From the NCBI RefSeq assembly GCF_932274485.2, contig NC_065885.2, forward strand, positions 3,896,001-3,960,000: a stretch of DNA of 64,000 nucleotides, read 5' to 3'. The position numbers were made by a program, and so were the translations under genes. This document shows, piece after piece, positions 32,470-43,863 of the stretch. Below the pieces are notes generated by a model. That model did not search any database. It worked only from the letters and a program-made list of their open reading frames with translations, and was not told the origin of the DNA. The stretch comes from Patella vulgata. Its lineage: Eukaryota > Mollusca > Gastropoda > Patellidae. How positions within the stretch are numbered: the stretch's first letter is position 1; each line of letters starts with the position of its first letter.

Positions 32470-33160
32470 CCGTTTGGTTTGACAAGGAAAGAGTTGTCTA
32501 ATTACTGAGATAGGACGGAACACTCTACAGACTATATTTATCATCTGATTGTTTTGAAATTGAAATGTGTTGTGGCCCTTGTTTCATCGTAGGTGTATGT
32601 TTCGTTGCCTGGCAACCTATCTTTACTGCTTGTGGTTCCGCTATGATTGACAAGGAAGGAGAGAAATGAAATGAAATGGATTTTAATGTTCTACTCTTAT
32701 ATCAAATTCCAACTGTCAAGGGGTCTTTTACGTGCACGCCAATTTATACACGGGTCCTCGATTTTTCATCCTATCCGAATGACTAGACAGGTGTGCTTGT
32801 CAGACCCTCCGTCCTGCACCACTGATAAGGGGACACCACGGCGGAAAATCCCAATGAACTTTCTCGGCCAATGCAGGGATCGAACACGCGACCTCCAGGC
32901 TATCGAGCCAGCGTCTTACCCACTCAATCACTGTGGCTCCTCATAGGAAAGAGTTGTCTAATTAATGAGATATGGGGAAAAAATGAGGGTCCGTGATTAC
33001 TACTTTGGGATTGACCAGGAAAGAGTTAAACACATGACACAATTATGGAATACAAGTTGTTTAAAGGAAGGGTTGCCAAATGATTAAGATAGAGAAAATA
33101 AACAAGGGTCCATGTGTGTGTACTCACTGGCGTGTGTGTAAAAGAATCCTCCTTAGAATA
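32470..33160 (+). repeat. Very old SINE-B-like tandem blocks
   Basis: Three blocks (about 32480, 32945, 33060) read GACAAGGAAAGAGTTGTCTA, then a GGGGAAAAAATGAGGGTCCG-like run. The last continues into GTACTCACTGGCGTGTGTGT and AAAAGAATCC. The order matches the SINE-B central domain but divergence is high. A modern minus-strand SINE-B splits the series. Confidence 0.6.
32665..32942 (-). mobile_element. SINE-B, 3' body deleted
   Basis: Tail and TTTTAATGTTCTACTC join directly to TTATATCAAATTCCAACTG, so the GGCAAAATTTCCC segment is missing. The central domain and head to CACTGTGGCTCC are complete. Confidence 0.92.
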
Positions 33161-33506
33161 AAATGTTTAATGCACTTTTATCAATGTAATGCCCACATGT
33201 AAAGTCACCATATAAGGCCATATATAAAAAAATGTTCTGGTTCTCAAATTCGTTCGTTTGTTTCTAGTTTTACGTCCATTTCCACCTAAGGGGATAACGT
33301 AGACAATGGTTCTCAGATAATCCTGTCTCACTTAAAAAGGGCTGCATGGATCGTATTCAGATAAATTTTTTTCCCCGTTTATAGGAAATAGCTCTATAAA
33401 AATGTTTTACCCCAGTTATAGGAAATAGTGATGGCTCATTTATCAGGTACACAACCTGGTTGAATGACAGTATTATACCGAATAATCATATCCTATACAT
33501 AACAGG
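33161..33506. other. No gene recognised
   Basis: Contains a short repeated ACCCCGTTTATAGGAAATAG / ACCCCAGTTATAGGAAATAG pair. Confidence 0.4.
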
Positions 33507-33757
33507 GGGATTGGGAGGCCGAATGGTTAACTCATGCACATTTGATTATACGGTCTGTCGTTGAGTCAAGTGGCATGGTTTCGATTCCCTGCTTGTACGT
33601 AGGGTCGCCTGTTCAACCTTTTCTTGTGTCCCCTGGTTTCCTCCCACTGCTACAAACCCCTAGCTAACGTTGAAATAAATTGAACCATATGTTAGTCCCA
33701 AAATGACCTAGTTTGTATCATGTGGAGGTTAAACCCCATCTCTCTCTCTCTCTCCCT
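33507..33757 (+). mobile_element. SINE-A, first of a tandem pair
   Basis: Head GGGGGATTGGGAGGCCGAAT, body shortened, CT tail. Confidence 0.9.
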
Positions 33758-33759
33758 CT

Positions 33760-34024
33760 ACCGTGCACTGTATCATAAGGCCTGTCATTGAGTCAACTGG
33801 CGTGGTTTTGAATCCCCGGTTGTACGTGACATGGAGTAGGGGTCGCCTGTCCAACCTCATGGGTTTTCTCCGGGTCTTCCGGTTTCCTCCCACTGCTAAA
33901 GAACCCTATGCACAAGCGAATTATTGCAATAAAATTAAACCATATGTTAGTCCCAAAATGACCTAGTTTGTGTTGAGTGGACGTTAAACCCGATTTCTCT
34001 CTCTCCCTCCCTCCCTCCCTCTCT
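33760..34024 (+). mobile_element. SINE-A, second of a tandem pair
   Basis: Begins inside the head (CGTGCACTGTATCATAAGG) directly after the CT tail of the previous copy; complete 3' part. Confidence 0.9.
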
Positions 34025-34387
34025 CACCACAACAAGATGAAATAAATGTAGTCCCTTGAAATGTGATGTTTATGAGAAGTCATTTAGCGGCCAGTAGCCC
34101 CAATAAAAGCCTCCTTTCTGCATCAGATTTTTAGTAAGGATTATCTGATAACCAAAATATTTATTTTGTATGGCCTAAAGTTGTTATATTTAAGAATTAA
34201 ACCACTAGGACAGATCATAGAACAATGAATTCCTGACTATCGGATATTCGAGATTTATTCTCATTTTATAAAAGGATATCATATAAACATTTCATTATAC
34301 AAATTGTGGTGAGCTGTTGGTTTTAATCCCTGATTTGTAATGTTTAGTTCTGTTTGACATAGTTTCTGTGTAAATTAGGATATTCTC
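34025..34387. other. No feature recognised
   Basis: Unassigned. Confidence 0.4.
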
Positions 34388-34835
34388 AATGAGGTATTAT
34401 ATATATTTAATGAATTGTAATATAAATTGGGGTATATGTAATATAAATTGGGGTATATGTAATATAAATTGGGGTATATGTAATATAAATTGGGGTATAT
34501 GTAATGAGCTGTAATATAAATGAGGTTATATTTGATAAGCTGTAATATAAATTAGTATATTTTATGAGCTGTAATATAAATGAGAATATATTTGATGAGC
34601 GACAATATAAATTTGAGTATACTCAATGAGTTGTACTATAAATAAGGGTATATGTAATGAGCTGTAATATAAACAAGGGTATACTCAATGAGCTGTAATA
34701 TAAATGGGTATAATTAATGAGTATATGTAATATGCTGTAATATAAATAAGGGTATGTGTAATGAGCTGTTATATAAACAAGGGTATATTTAATGAGCTGT
34801 TATATAAATGAAGGTATATTTAATGAGAAGTAATA
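34388..34835. repeat. ~17-30-bp AT minisatellite
   Basis: On the left four identical 22-bp units (TAATATAAATTGGGGTATAT plus GT). Then ~30-bp units adding ATGAGCTG. Two nested periods suggest expansion of a truncated unit. Confidence 0.93.
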
Positions 34836-34900
34836 TTTAATGCCCCTGGTCATCATTCGTTGTAAATGTCAGTCTTAAAATGGTTTAACTCCGTTCGGGG

Positions 34901-35229
34901 AGGGGGGGGTGGATGGCCGAATGGGGTTAGCATGTGCGCGCTGCGCTGTATCATACAATCTATCATTGAGTCAACTGGCAGGGTTTAGATTCTCCGGTTG
35001 TACGTGACAAGGAGTAGGTCTGTCATTGGTTGGTTTCGAATCCCCGATTGTAAGTGGCAAGGAGTAGGGTCGCCTGTCCAACCTCGTGGGTTTTCTCTGG
35101 ATCCCTCCCACTGCTAAAGACCCCTACGCGCAAGCGAATTATTGAAATAAAATTGAATCACGTGTTAGTCCCGAAATGACCCAGTTTGTGTTGAGTGGAC
35201 TTTAAACCCTATTTCTCTCTGTCTCTCAA
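34901..35229 (+). mobile_element. SINE-A with duplicated B-box region
   Basis: The segment from TCTGTCATTG to ACAAGGAGTAGG is present twice (B-box-like GGTTTAGATTCTCC at about 34980 and GGTTTCGAATCCCC at about 35030). The A box carries two extra G residues (CCGAATGGGGTTAG). Confidence 0.9.
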
Positions 35230-36310
35230 CTCTGTTCAGTATTTATAAAGATATGATGAATGTAAAATTTGTAAATATTCTGCACCCTCTGTCTATGGTA
35301 TGAACAAAACAAGCCAGTGTCACCTGTAGTTTTTGCTAAAATCTTTTGATGGACCTTTTTTTTTCTGGGAATATTATTTTGATTTTGTTTTCTTAATTAA
35401 GGTATTTACAAAGGTGGGGTGATTTGAACATATTCCAATCCAAAGCTATCTATACGTTGACCCTAACATGTTTTGATGGGTGTCTCCTTAATTGGAATTC
35501 AAGCCAGGAGAATATTTACCTCTGATATTTTGGTTTTGTTTTCTTAATTAAATATCAAGATATGGATTACAACTTAACATTTGTTGGTCTGTCTATGAGG
35601 CCACACCTATTTCAATTTCTATTAAACATTCTGCCTCCCAATTTCTTCAGGAAAAATGGTAAGGATTCATTATTTAAGAGCGGATCTTTCGTTTGGCCTT
35701 AAATTTCATATAAATCATTAATTAGATATTTATTTACATGCTGAGACTACACTGTTCTTTCGATCATTTTCAGCTTCTTTTCATAATACAAAAATGACTG
35801 CGAATTCACTTTCAGTGCAAATGAACTCATTTGACCTTTGACCCCGAATATCTCGAAAACGCCCCAACGGCGGACTGATTACCACTCAGCATCGTATTCT
35901 ACGCAAAATTTTACTCTAGAAAAGTTGGGTCTGGTTTTGTGCCCATTTGATGGACCCCCCCCTCCCCCCCCCCCGCATTGAGCCTCCAGACTATCATTGA
36001 TCAAGACCACCTTGAGGAACTGAAAAATTGGTCTGGCCTATCAACTAGTTTTCAATTTCTGTTTGTTCCATTTGGAATGCTCTTTTCCAAAACGCAATAA
36101 ATAGCAAATTCTGGAAATCTAAAGAATGTTTTCAATGAAAAAAACTCAAAGGGCAATGTGAGATAAATTGACCTTAAATCTTGTTAAATATTTATAAAAT
36201 GTTTATTATCTCCATGGTCTGGTTAAATATATGGTTGAATAAAAACAAACTTATTCGACAAGCGGCTACAATTGACAATTAAATGGGTTTTTTTTATCTT
36301 TTGTGTCTCT
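35230..36310. other. No gene recognised
   Basis: AT-rich with a C-rich tract at 35954-35976. TTTGGTTTTGTTTTCTTAATTAA-like words occur at about 35380 and 35530. Confidence 0.45.
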
Positions 36311-36318
36311 CAATTCCC

Positions 36319-36618
36319 GATGAGGAGAAACAATGTAATGTTGTTAAAAAACCTGACACAATTTGTGAAAAGATAACCAAATTTCTGAAATGTTGATATT
36401 AACAAAGTATTCGTGCATCTGACGTTTCTTGCCTTTTCTACATTTAAGAAAAATCATGCTTTTGTAATGATGAGGTGAAACAATGTAATGTTGTTAAAAA
36501 ACCTGACACGATTTGTGAAAAGATAACCAAATTTCTGAAATGTTGATATTAACAAAGTATTTGTGCAACTGATGTTTTTTGCCTTTTCTACATTTAAGAA
36601 AAATCACGCTTTTGTAAC
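36319..36618. repeat. 150-bp tandem duplication
   Basis: Two units starting GATGAGGAGAAACAATG and GATGAGGTGAAACAATG, about 97 percent identical by eye. Confidence 0.93.
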
Positions 36619-36639
36619 ATTTTAAAGATATTGTAGGAG

Positions 36640-37215
36640 ATATTCAAATACCCAATGTACTTTTACAAGAATAACGACACCTTTATGGATAACATTCAAG
36701 CAGTTTATTAACTGCAACGTTTCAATGAGGACATTCTCACTGTTATCAAGCAATGATAGTGTCCACAATAAAACATTGCAGTTAAACATACATTATGCAA
36801 GAGCTAAATCTGCCAATTGCAGGTCTTTATTTAGGCCAGAAATGTTATCTAAATTATTAATTAGACATTAATTAACATGAAAAGAATATAATCAACTCTC
36901 GATGCCATCTTATGTGTGTTTTTTCATTGGATTTGAATCCGATCTGCTGTTCAACATCTGTTGATGATTAAACGCAAAAATGGATAATCGAGACTTTGCT
37001 GATTATCGTGACAGAGGTAACAATGACAATCGAGGCTACAGAGATTTTTAAACAAGGTTTCCTTGTCTTATTGTGATGCAATTTAATTGAAATTTTCAGG
37101 ATATTCCCTTAACAGTATTTAGTTTTTAACTATTATAGTGAGAACTGCCAGCTCTTTATCTAATCTTCCGTAATGTATCTTTAATAATCCAATGAATGTT
37201 ATCCATAAAGCTGTT
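36640..37215 (-). repeat. Foldback split by MITE-D
   Basis: CTTTATGGATAACATTCAAG at about 36692 is inverted at 37195-37212 (TGAATGTTATCCATAAAG), on either side of a MITE-D. The left part on the minus strand reads TTGATAACAGTGAGAATGTC, CTCATTGAAACGTTGCAG, TTAATAAACTGC. This resembles the 3' ends of some animal retroelements. Confidence 0.55.
36781..37182 (+). mobile_element. MITE-D, complete, nested
   Basis: TTAAACATACATTATGCAAG to TCCGTAATGTATCTTTAA, about 402 bp. It sits between the two arms of the foldback. Confidence 0.93.
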
Positions 37216-37620
37216 TGTTATAATATATCTCTTTCACTAAATGCACTTTAAAGGGACAATAACACTCTTGCTGGCTTGATAGCTCCAGAAAAATAAAAAA
37301 TAGCCTTATTCTAAGTACTAGATGTGTTAGTGTCCTACCTGTTGTGTAAATTATCCATTAAATCCTATTTTACTTGTCCAGAGGGATCAACAATATTTTT
37401 AAATCCAAGTCACATTTGAAAAGCTTTACGTCAGGCTTTTCAAATCATTTAGTTGAATTTTTCCAATTTTTTAAATTAGGTGTTAAGATGAAATTTGTAT
37501 CATCAATTAATTGGAATATTGTAAAATAGTGCAATTTGTTGACCAGAATAAAGATTGGGACATATTATTCAGTTACAAGAGTGGTATTGAGCGTTTACAG
37601 ATAGTACTTTTTCCAGAAAT
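37216..37620. other. No gene recognised
   Basis: Contains CTTTAAAGGGACAATAACAC, similar to TTAAAGGGACAATACGACA at 52709, a possible terminus of another TTAA-ended repeat. Confidence 0.35.
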
Positions 37621-37662
37621 GGCAGTAGGACGTTAAACTCCATTTCATTTCATTTCATTTCT
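37621..37662 (+). mobile_element. SINE 3' stub
   Basis: GGCAGTAGGACGTTAAACTC and (ATTTC)n only; everything upstream is unrelated. Confidence 0.85.
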
Positions 37663-37830
37663 TTTACTACCACAAATGGTTTAATTTTAAATTATTTGTA
37701 GCAGCAAATTTCAATGGTTCAGAACTTGGTCTTGATAGCCTGATTGCATTAAAACAGTTAATTCAATAGGGTCAATGTTTGTTGGGTATCCATTAAGAAT
37801 CTGTTATTGGACCTCTGATATTATGTTATT

Positions 37831-38076
37831 AGGTCCCAAGTTCACAAAGAATTCTCAGACTTAAGTTTAAGAATTTACTCAAAATTGTTCACCTTATTTT
37901 AACTTAAATATCGCCCTTTATTAAACTTTTGTTGTTTAAATGTATCAAATACATCAATAAGAAACTATGTACAAATTTTTGTGTTTCTGGATAAAAGATA
38001 TTTCTCATAAACAGTGATTGAAAGTTGAGTAGATTCTCAACTTAAGTCTGAGAATGCTTCGTGAAACTGGGGCCAG
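37831..38076. repeat. MITE-G copy, ~245 bp
   Basis: Ends AGGTCCCAAGTTCACAAAG and (from the right) CTGGCCCCAGTTTCACGAAG. Both arms continue into ATTCTCAGACTTAAGTT; longer in the middle than the 10963 copy. Confidence 0.85.
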
Positions 38077-38123
38077 ATTCTGAGTTATGTGCATAGAGTG
38101 AATTACCAATTCTATAATTCATG

Positions 38124-38475
38124 GGATTGGGTGGCCAAATGGTATAACACATGCAATTTAGATCATAAGGTCTGTCATTGATTTCGATTCATAGCTTTTA
38201 CGTTGCAAGGAGTAGGGTCTAAAACTTGAGAACGACAAGAGGAACTTTGTTGAAACGTAGTGTGAAATAAACCCAGTGATTGTTTTCCATATAAATTTGT
38301 GTTTTATATCATGTGTTCAGTTACTAAAAGCCGTATAAGGATTTCAAGGAGTAGGGTTGTCTGTCATGTGGGTTTTCTCTGGATTCCTCATTTCTAAAGA
38401 CCCCTACGGGCACTCATATTACAGAAATAAAATTAAACTATGTTAGTCTCAAAATGACCTAGTTTGTGTTGATTC
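38124..38475 (+). mobile_element. SINE-A interrupted by a 126-bp insert
   Basis: The degenerate head (GGGATTGGGTGGCCAAATGG) reaches AAGGAGTAGGGT at 38218, and the body resumes at 38346 with the same word and runs to ACCTAGTTTGTGTTGA. The (TC)n tail is missing. Confidence 0.85.
38219..38344 (+). mobile_element. Short insertion with 13-bp TSD
   Basis: The direct repeat CAAGGAGTAGGGT flanks it (38206-38218 and 38345-38357). Contains TTGTTGAAACGTAGTGTGAA followed by ATAAACCCAGTGATTGTTTT. The long TSD and the absence of terminal repeats favour a truncated non-LTR-type or Penelope-like retroposition; the family is unproven. Confidence 0.7.
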
Positions 38476-39056
38476 TGCTCTAGCCAGTGCTGCAGTGGTA
38501 GATCCCACACAGTCAGGGCCACCGAGACAATTTTCATGTTCCAGAACAAGACATATTTTGGCCCCACTTCCCTCACATGGAATCAGATCGGGGGCTCATC
38601 CAAAGCGATGTACTGGCTGTATCCCATGCTACTTGGGCCTGCACACTGCACAAAATACATTAATTTATTTTTCAACTCTTGTAGTACTTTTATTTTCATG
38701 TTTATATAGAAAAACATCTATAATACATTTAGCATACAATAATTATATTATGATATTTGGCCAAAATCTAGTACATCGTGTACATGTATATGCCAGACTT
38801 GAGAATTAATAATCTGCTGGTTCATAAAAATAGAGCTGTATAAAACATCGTAAATCTATTAAGAATAAAATTCTTTAGATATTTAAGCTTCTCCCGTTTT
38901 ATCATTCATTGTTGACTAATTGGCAGTGAAATAAACTGGCTGGTGAACTTACCTGGTGATCTTACCTGTCAATCATTTTATAGGCAATATGCAAATAATG
39001 CAATTAAAATTTTAATTATTTAAAGAAAGAACATCAAACAAATACATGTATTAAAA
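38476..39056. other. No gene recognised
   Basis: 38495-38809 has an open frame without recognisable domains. Confidence 0.4.
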
Positions 39057-39112
39057 TGAAATGAAATGGGGTTTAACGTTCTACTGCTCTACTCCGACTG
39101 GGTTAATTTATT
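39057..39112 (-). mobile_element. SINE-B 3' stub
   Basis: AAATGAAATGAAATGGGGTT to CTCCGACTGGGTTAAT, about 56 bp only. Confidence 0.85.
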
Positions 39113-39403
39113 TCATAGCATACCAAATTTTAATCTTTCAGAAACTAACAAACACCAATAATTTCAGATTTTGGACACATTATTAGGTGATCCTGGGTTA
39201 TGACAGGAATTTTCTTTGACTTGATCGGTTGATCCTAAGAATCTGGGAATCAAGTCAGGAATATCATCTAATTCAATTGGCACTTAAAAGTAGCCTATAC
39301 TCCATTCCATACCAATTCACCTCAACAGTACTGTGGTGAAACAATAGTCCTACTTTCCGGTACATGTATTTGTTGTCTTGAACAATTTTGTTGAAAAAAC
39401 TGG

Positions 39404-39545
39404 TCCTGGATTCATTCACTGGATTTGAGAGGTTTTGTTTTTTATTTCTTGCAGTGTCATGTGTAGTTGGTCTTATCGGTTTTGTTTGCATGTTCTGTAG
39501 TGTGGTGACTGGTCCTCCTGCACGTACTATTAAGTTAATTTCCAT
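39404..39545. repeat. Repeat H, copy 1
   Basis: Shares GGATTCATTCACTGGATTTG, GTCTTATCGGTTTTG and GGTCCTCCTGC with 46858-46995. Low-copy dispersed repeat of unknown type; weaker matches at 40121 and 45940. Confidence 0.55.
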
Positions 39546-40120
39546 TTGGCTTATTCCATCATCCCATTAGATTCAGGGAAACATATGCCATTGTCAAGTA
39601 GCCTGAAAATATAGAAAAACGTTCTTAACAGTAAAATGGTTAAAACAAGAAGAAAAGAAAAAAGGGTCTGGGTTGGAAAGGGTTTTGCAAGAAATTCAGT
39701 TCTGTTGTAGAGTTTATTAAGATTATCAACTAGGCTAAACAAGAGAGATAACTCTCTTTTTCTATATAATTCATATGTGATGATCTGCTGAACTGGGAAC
39801 AACCAAGATGGAGCTCTCCTTGGTAAACCCATATATTGAACATCCAATAGATGTAGCGGTAATTAAAACACATATTAAATGAAGTTCAATTTATAGTTTT
39901 TACGTGTAAAAAGACTTGAATCTACAGGATATATATATATATATAGGCTAGGCCCTAGCTAGGTATAAAAGTAGGTTTTTGTTAACAAGAATTTGCACGT
40001 GCCATTCTTTGGAAATAATGATCCAAAATACAGGATTACATCACAATTTGACCGACAGGTAATATTTTGAAATAAAATAAACGTGGTAGAAAGGTTTGAT
40101 ATCTTATTGAACTCTTACAG
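39546..40120. other. No feature recognised
   Basis: A short (TA)n lies at 39931-39944. Confidence 0.4.
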
Positions 40121-40222
40121 CTGGCCCCCGAATCTATTCATTTGACTTGATAATGATATATATAATAAGTTAGTTGTTTATTAGTTGAAATGTCTGTGTA
40201 TCGTGTCTGTAGGGCCTTGTTT
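40121..40222. repeat. Repeat H, copy 2
   Basis: GCTGGCCCCCGAATCTATTC, TTTGACTTGAT and GTCTGTGTATCGTGTCTGTAG parallel 45940-46040. Confidence 0.55.
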
Positions 40223-40605
40223 AATTGTTGATTGGTGATTATTTTTCATCCGACTACCTTCTCATTATATTAATGATATTACAACAGAGGATTTTGTGAC
40301 ATAAAGGTCAGTCTCATGCACGTTGATAATCATAACCCTAACTCATGAATATTTTTGGGGGCTATGAGTTAAAATGGGTGTTCAGTATTTTTTTGGTGAT
40401 AATTAAGGGAGTCGGATTAAACATAATCGCCTTGTTTATGTATGGTGCGTTCCTCCAATCAAATCAAATACTTATTTATTGGTTTGTTTGTTCGTTCACA
40501 GATTGGTAATTAGCGCCATATTGTTTATTATTCTCTTATTATAATTGACTTCCACCGAGGATAAATATTTAGGCGATAAATTTTTTAACGGTTATTCCTG
40601 GTAGC

Positions 40606-41003
40606 TTAAAGATACATTAGTTAAGAGTTTAATAAAGAGTTGGTCATTCTTACTATAATAATTCAAAAATAGATGATAAAAAAAAGAAAATATTGAAAAT
40701 TTCATTCAAATTACTTCATTCTCAGCCAAGTTATCATTGTTTGTAGTTTTGACAAGATGTGCGCACAGTGGTAACCAGGGCACTGGTATAATCGGGACTT
40801 AGCCTCGCTTTCCCATTTTTGAATTAAATTTTTAAATGGTGAACCATTTTAATCTAGTTAAAATCTCGAGTATCCGATTCCATCGAGAGTTGATTATGGT
40901 CTTGTTTTGTTAATAAATGTCTAATTAATAATTTATACAACATTTCAGGCCTAAAGAAAGACCTGCAATAGGCAAATTTAGTTCTTGCATAATGTATGTT
41001 TAA
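40606..41003 (-). mobile_element. MITE-D, diverged
   Basis: Starts TTAAAGATACATTAGTTAAG and ends GCATAATGTATGTTTAA. The centre (40700-40860) is more diverged than in other copies. Confidence 0.88.
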
Positions 41004-41402
41004 CATATTCTAATCGAGTTTATCAGAATCTAACAGGGCTTATATAAGCTGATAAAACATCACAAGATTTCTAATACTTTATGGCGGTCGTAAACGAACG
41101 GATTGTATTTGTAATAAACGAAGGTGATGCCATTCCATGTCCGTTTATTTAATGAGTGAATGATTCCCTTCTCTTTAAATCATATCAAAACTAAGTGGCA
41201 ATCACTTTGCCTTTTAACCGCAACTCCTCGAGGAATAGTCAGGTTTTATCGCGTACTTTGATGTTTGGAGATGGGTCGGGGGAAATAATTAATTGATTAG
41301 GATGTTATCAAACATGACTTCTCGTTGGATTTACGTTGGCTTAACATGACCTTGAATAAATGAAGGTGTTAAGGGAAACTTTTATTGTTGTAAGCATGTG
41401 AA
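41004..41402. other. No feature recognised
   Basis: Unassigned. Confidence 0.4.
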
Positions 41403-41745
41403 AAAATGAAATGTGTTTAACGTCCTACTGTTTTGCTCTTACTGGGCTAATGAAGACGGCCATAGGCCATGCAGTGTGCTATGAGTGACATTTTGCCCTG
41501 ACAGCGGCTCTATGAATTACTCTTATATATTGAATTCCAATCGTCAAGAATTCTTGGTTTTTCATCCCATCCGAACGACAGTAGGATTCTCCATTGCCAG
41601 GCCCTCAGTCCTACACCACTGACAAGGGGGGTAACCACGCTGGAAAATCCTTATGCACTTTCTCGGCTAATGCAGGGATCAAACACGGGACCACCAAGTT
41701 AGCGAGCTGACACCATTAGTACTCACTGAGCCCCTGTGACTCCCT
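41403..41745 (-). mobile_element. SINE-B copy
   Basis: Near full length with a damaged B box (CAGGGATCAAACACGGGACC on the plus strand) and one short (AAATG) tail unit. Confidence 0.88.
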
Positions 41746-41809
41746 GTAAGCTTGTTGATATGAATTATGAAGATAAGTCTTCACATATCCCAAGTCATGT
41801 TCAAGTCGC

Positions 41810-41995
41810 CAGTTCCTCAAATGAGTTAGCAATTCATTGGAAATAATGTAAATTAGAGTTATGCCCCCTTCAAGTCGCAAGTAGTCATGACTGCCGAGTC
41901 CGAATTAAGTATCGAGTCTCGAGTCGCAATAAATATTTCAAGTCGAGTTGCAAGTCGGGTCATTGATGCAACTTAAGTCAGACTCAAGTACCCAC
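41810..41995. repeat. AAGTCG / CGAGTC-rich repeat
   Basis: Imperfect AAGTCGCAAG, CGAGTCTCGAGTCGCAAT and CAAGTCGAGTTGCAAGTCGG words. A similar vocabulary occurs in dispersed animal repeats; the family is not identified. Confidence 0.5.
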
Positions 41996-42011
41996 CTCCT
42001 TGTATATGTAA

Positions 42012-42365
42012 AATTTCCTTATGCCGTATGCCTGTGTTCATTAGCCCAGTCGGTGCAGAACAGTAGGACGTTAAATTCACATTTCATTTTAGTTCATTTC
42101 ATAAATTTATAAAAGCGTGGCTACTGTATCGTATCCTATAGTAGGTCATTAGCCCAGTCAGTGCAAAACAGTAGGACGTTGACTCACATTCCCCGGACGT
42201 ACTTGACAAGGAGTAAGGCCGCCTGTCTAACCTCGTGGGTTTTCTCCGGGTCCTCCGGTTTCCTCCCACTACTAAAGACCCCTACACGCAAGCGAATTAT
42301 TGAAATAAAATTGAACCATGTGTTAGTCCCGAAATGACCTAGTTTGTGTTGAGTGGGGGTTAAAC

Positions 42366-42461
<96 letters not shown>

Positions 42462-42522
42462 CATTTTAGTTTCATAAATTAATGACAGCGTTGCTACTGT
42501 GTATCGTATCCTATAGTAGGCC
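42012..42522 (+). repeat. SINE-B end duplicated around a SINE-A
   Basis: A SINE-B 3' end (42020-42085) is followed by unique sequence CTACTGTATCGTATCCTATA. That unique sequence recurs at 42495-42521, after a second SINE-B stub (42149-42181), a 5'-truncated SINE-A (42183-42370) and (CT)n to 42456. The second stub stops in GGACGTT, exactly where SINE-A and SINE-B share sequence. Confidence 0.8.
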
Positions 42523-42992
42523 TAACATCATTGGTATATTAGCTAGTAGACAGAGAAGTTATTGAGTAGACTGAAGAGCCGTTTGATTGCCAGTAATTAA
42601 AACCAAATCATAATATTATGGTATGTTGATTGCGTGTTTATATTCTCGGAGTTTATGGAGCATACATCGTGTCTGGTAATCTACTTATCATACTAGTTGG
42701 ATATTAACGTAAAAATAAACACCGTTATTAACAATGTTTATATTATTCTATACTCAGACGGCTAATCAAGCACAGAATTTAATGCTGATGAATTTTCCAT
42801 TTGGTATATAAAGTTTGTTACCAATAGGGGAGGATTGGCCATATTATGGACTAGGACAGCTGTCCGCTCAGTGTGCTGCAAGGTAACAAATGGGTTCCTA
42901 ACAAGTAATAAATAACGAACTGACTGGCGAAGGTTGTCAGGGCCGCTTTTAAGACCCATTCCGCTATTGGTTGCAAATTGATATGATTACTG
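42523..42992. other. No gene recognised
   Basis: Unassigned. Confidence 0.4.
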
Positions 42993-43036
42993 AATAATGA
43001 TGATGATGATAATGATGATGATGAGGATGATGATGA
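42993..43036. repeat. (GAT)n microsatellite
   Basis: Imperfect trinucleotide run. Confidence 0.9.
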
Positions 43037-43040
43037 TACT

Positions 43041-43168
43041 CGAAGCTGCGGTGGATCAGTGACTAAGTTTCTTGCTTGCTTACCTCAAGGTCTTAGGTTT
43101 GCTGCAAGTGTTGCCAGAGAAAGTTCCTCAGTGTTTTCTGGCATGGTGCCTCCTTGTCAATAGTGCAG

Positions 43169-43205
<37 letters not shown>

Positions 43206-43270
43206 GCCTCTGCCTCTTGTCTAGTTTTTCGAATGGGACATAAAACTGTGGTTTAGTATACATATTGTAC
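43041..43270 (+). mobile_element. SINE-B variant with internal (TC)n
   Basis: The head GAAGCTGCGGTGGATCAGTG leads to TGCCAGAGAAAGTTCCTCAG and TTGTCAATAGTGCAGCAG, then about 34 bp of (TC)n inside the element before TCTAGTTTTTCGAATGGGAC. The same GCAGCAG-(TC)n junction occurs at 49910. Confidence 0.75.
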
Positions 43271-43280
43271 AATATACAAA

Positions 43281-43494
43281 TGAAATGAAATGAAATGAAA
43301 TGAAATGGGGTTTAACGTCCTACTGTTCTGCTCCGAACTGAGCTAATGAAGACAGGCATACGTTATACGGTATTGCTATGAGGGAAATTTTGTACTACGG
43401 CCTATTCTTGTATCGAATTTCAACTGTCAAGGGATCTTTTACATGCACACCAATGTGTACCAGGACCTCGGTTTTCCTTCCCATCCGAACAACT
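43281..43494 (-). mobile_element. SINE-B 3' half
   Basis: Five AAATG tail units, then GGGGTTTAACGTCCTACTG to CCCATCCGAACAACTA. Confidence 0.92.
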
Positions 43495-43807
43495 ATATTG
43501 TATATCAATTTACAAATATCTCCCATATTTTACAATAGTTTACAAAGGTCTCCAATTTTTACTGCTACATGTAGTTATTGCTTTGGTTTAAACAATATTA
43601 ATTCACTGAATATCAAATATACCACGACAATTATAAATGATATGATACAGAAATAAATTAGTTTCGTATATATATCTACATTTCTAGAATCTATTCTTGT
43701 AGACGATATATAATGATGATATTTCAAGAATATATTGATACAGTCGAGATATCATATTTATTTAAAAGCAAGTGTTTCATGATGGGAATAAAAATCAAAC
43801 CAACAGT

Positions 43808-43811
<4 letters not shown>

Positions 43812-43863
<52 letters not shown>

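Noticed and set aside
38495-38809. Possible exon or gene fragment with Cys/His-rich reading
   Set aside because: No splice signals or homologous domain recognised.
42184-42459. Arg/Glu repeat protein on the minus strand
   Set aside because: Translation of (GA)n in a SINE-A tail.
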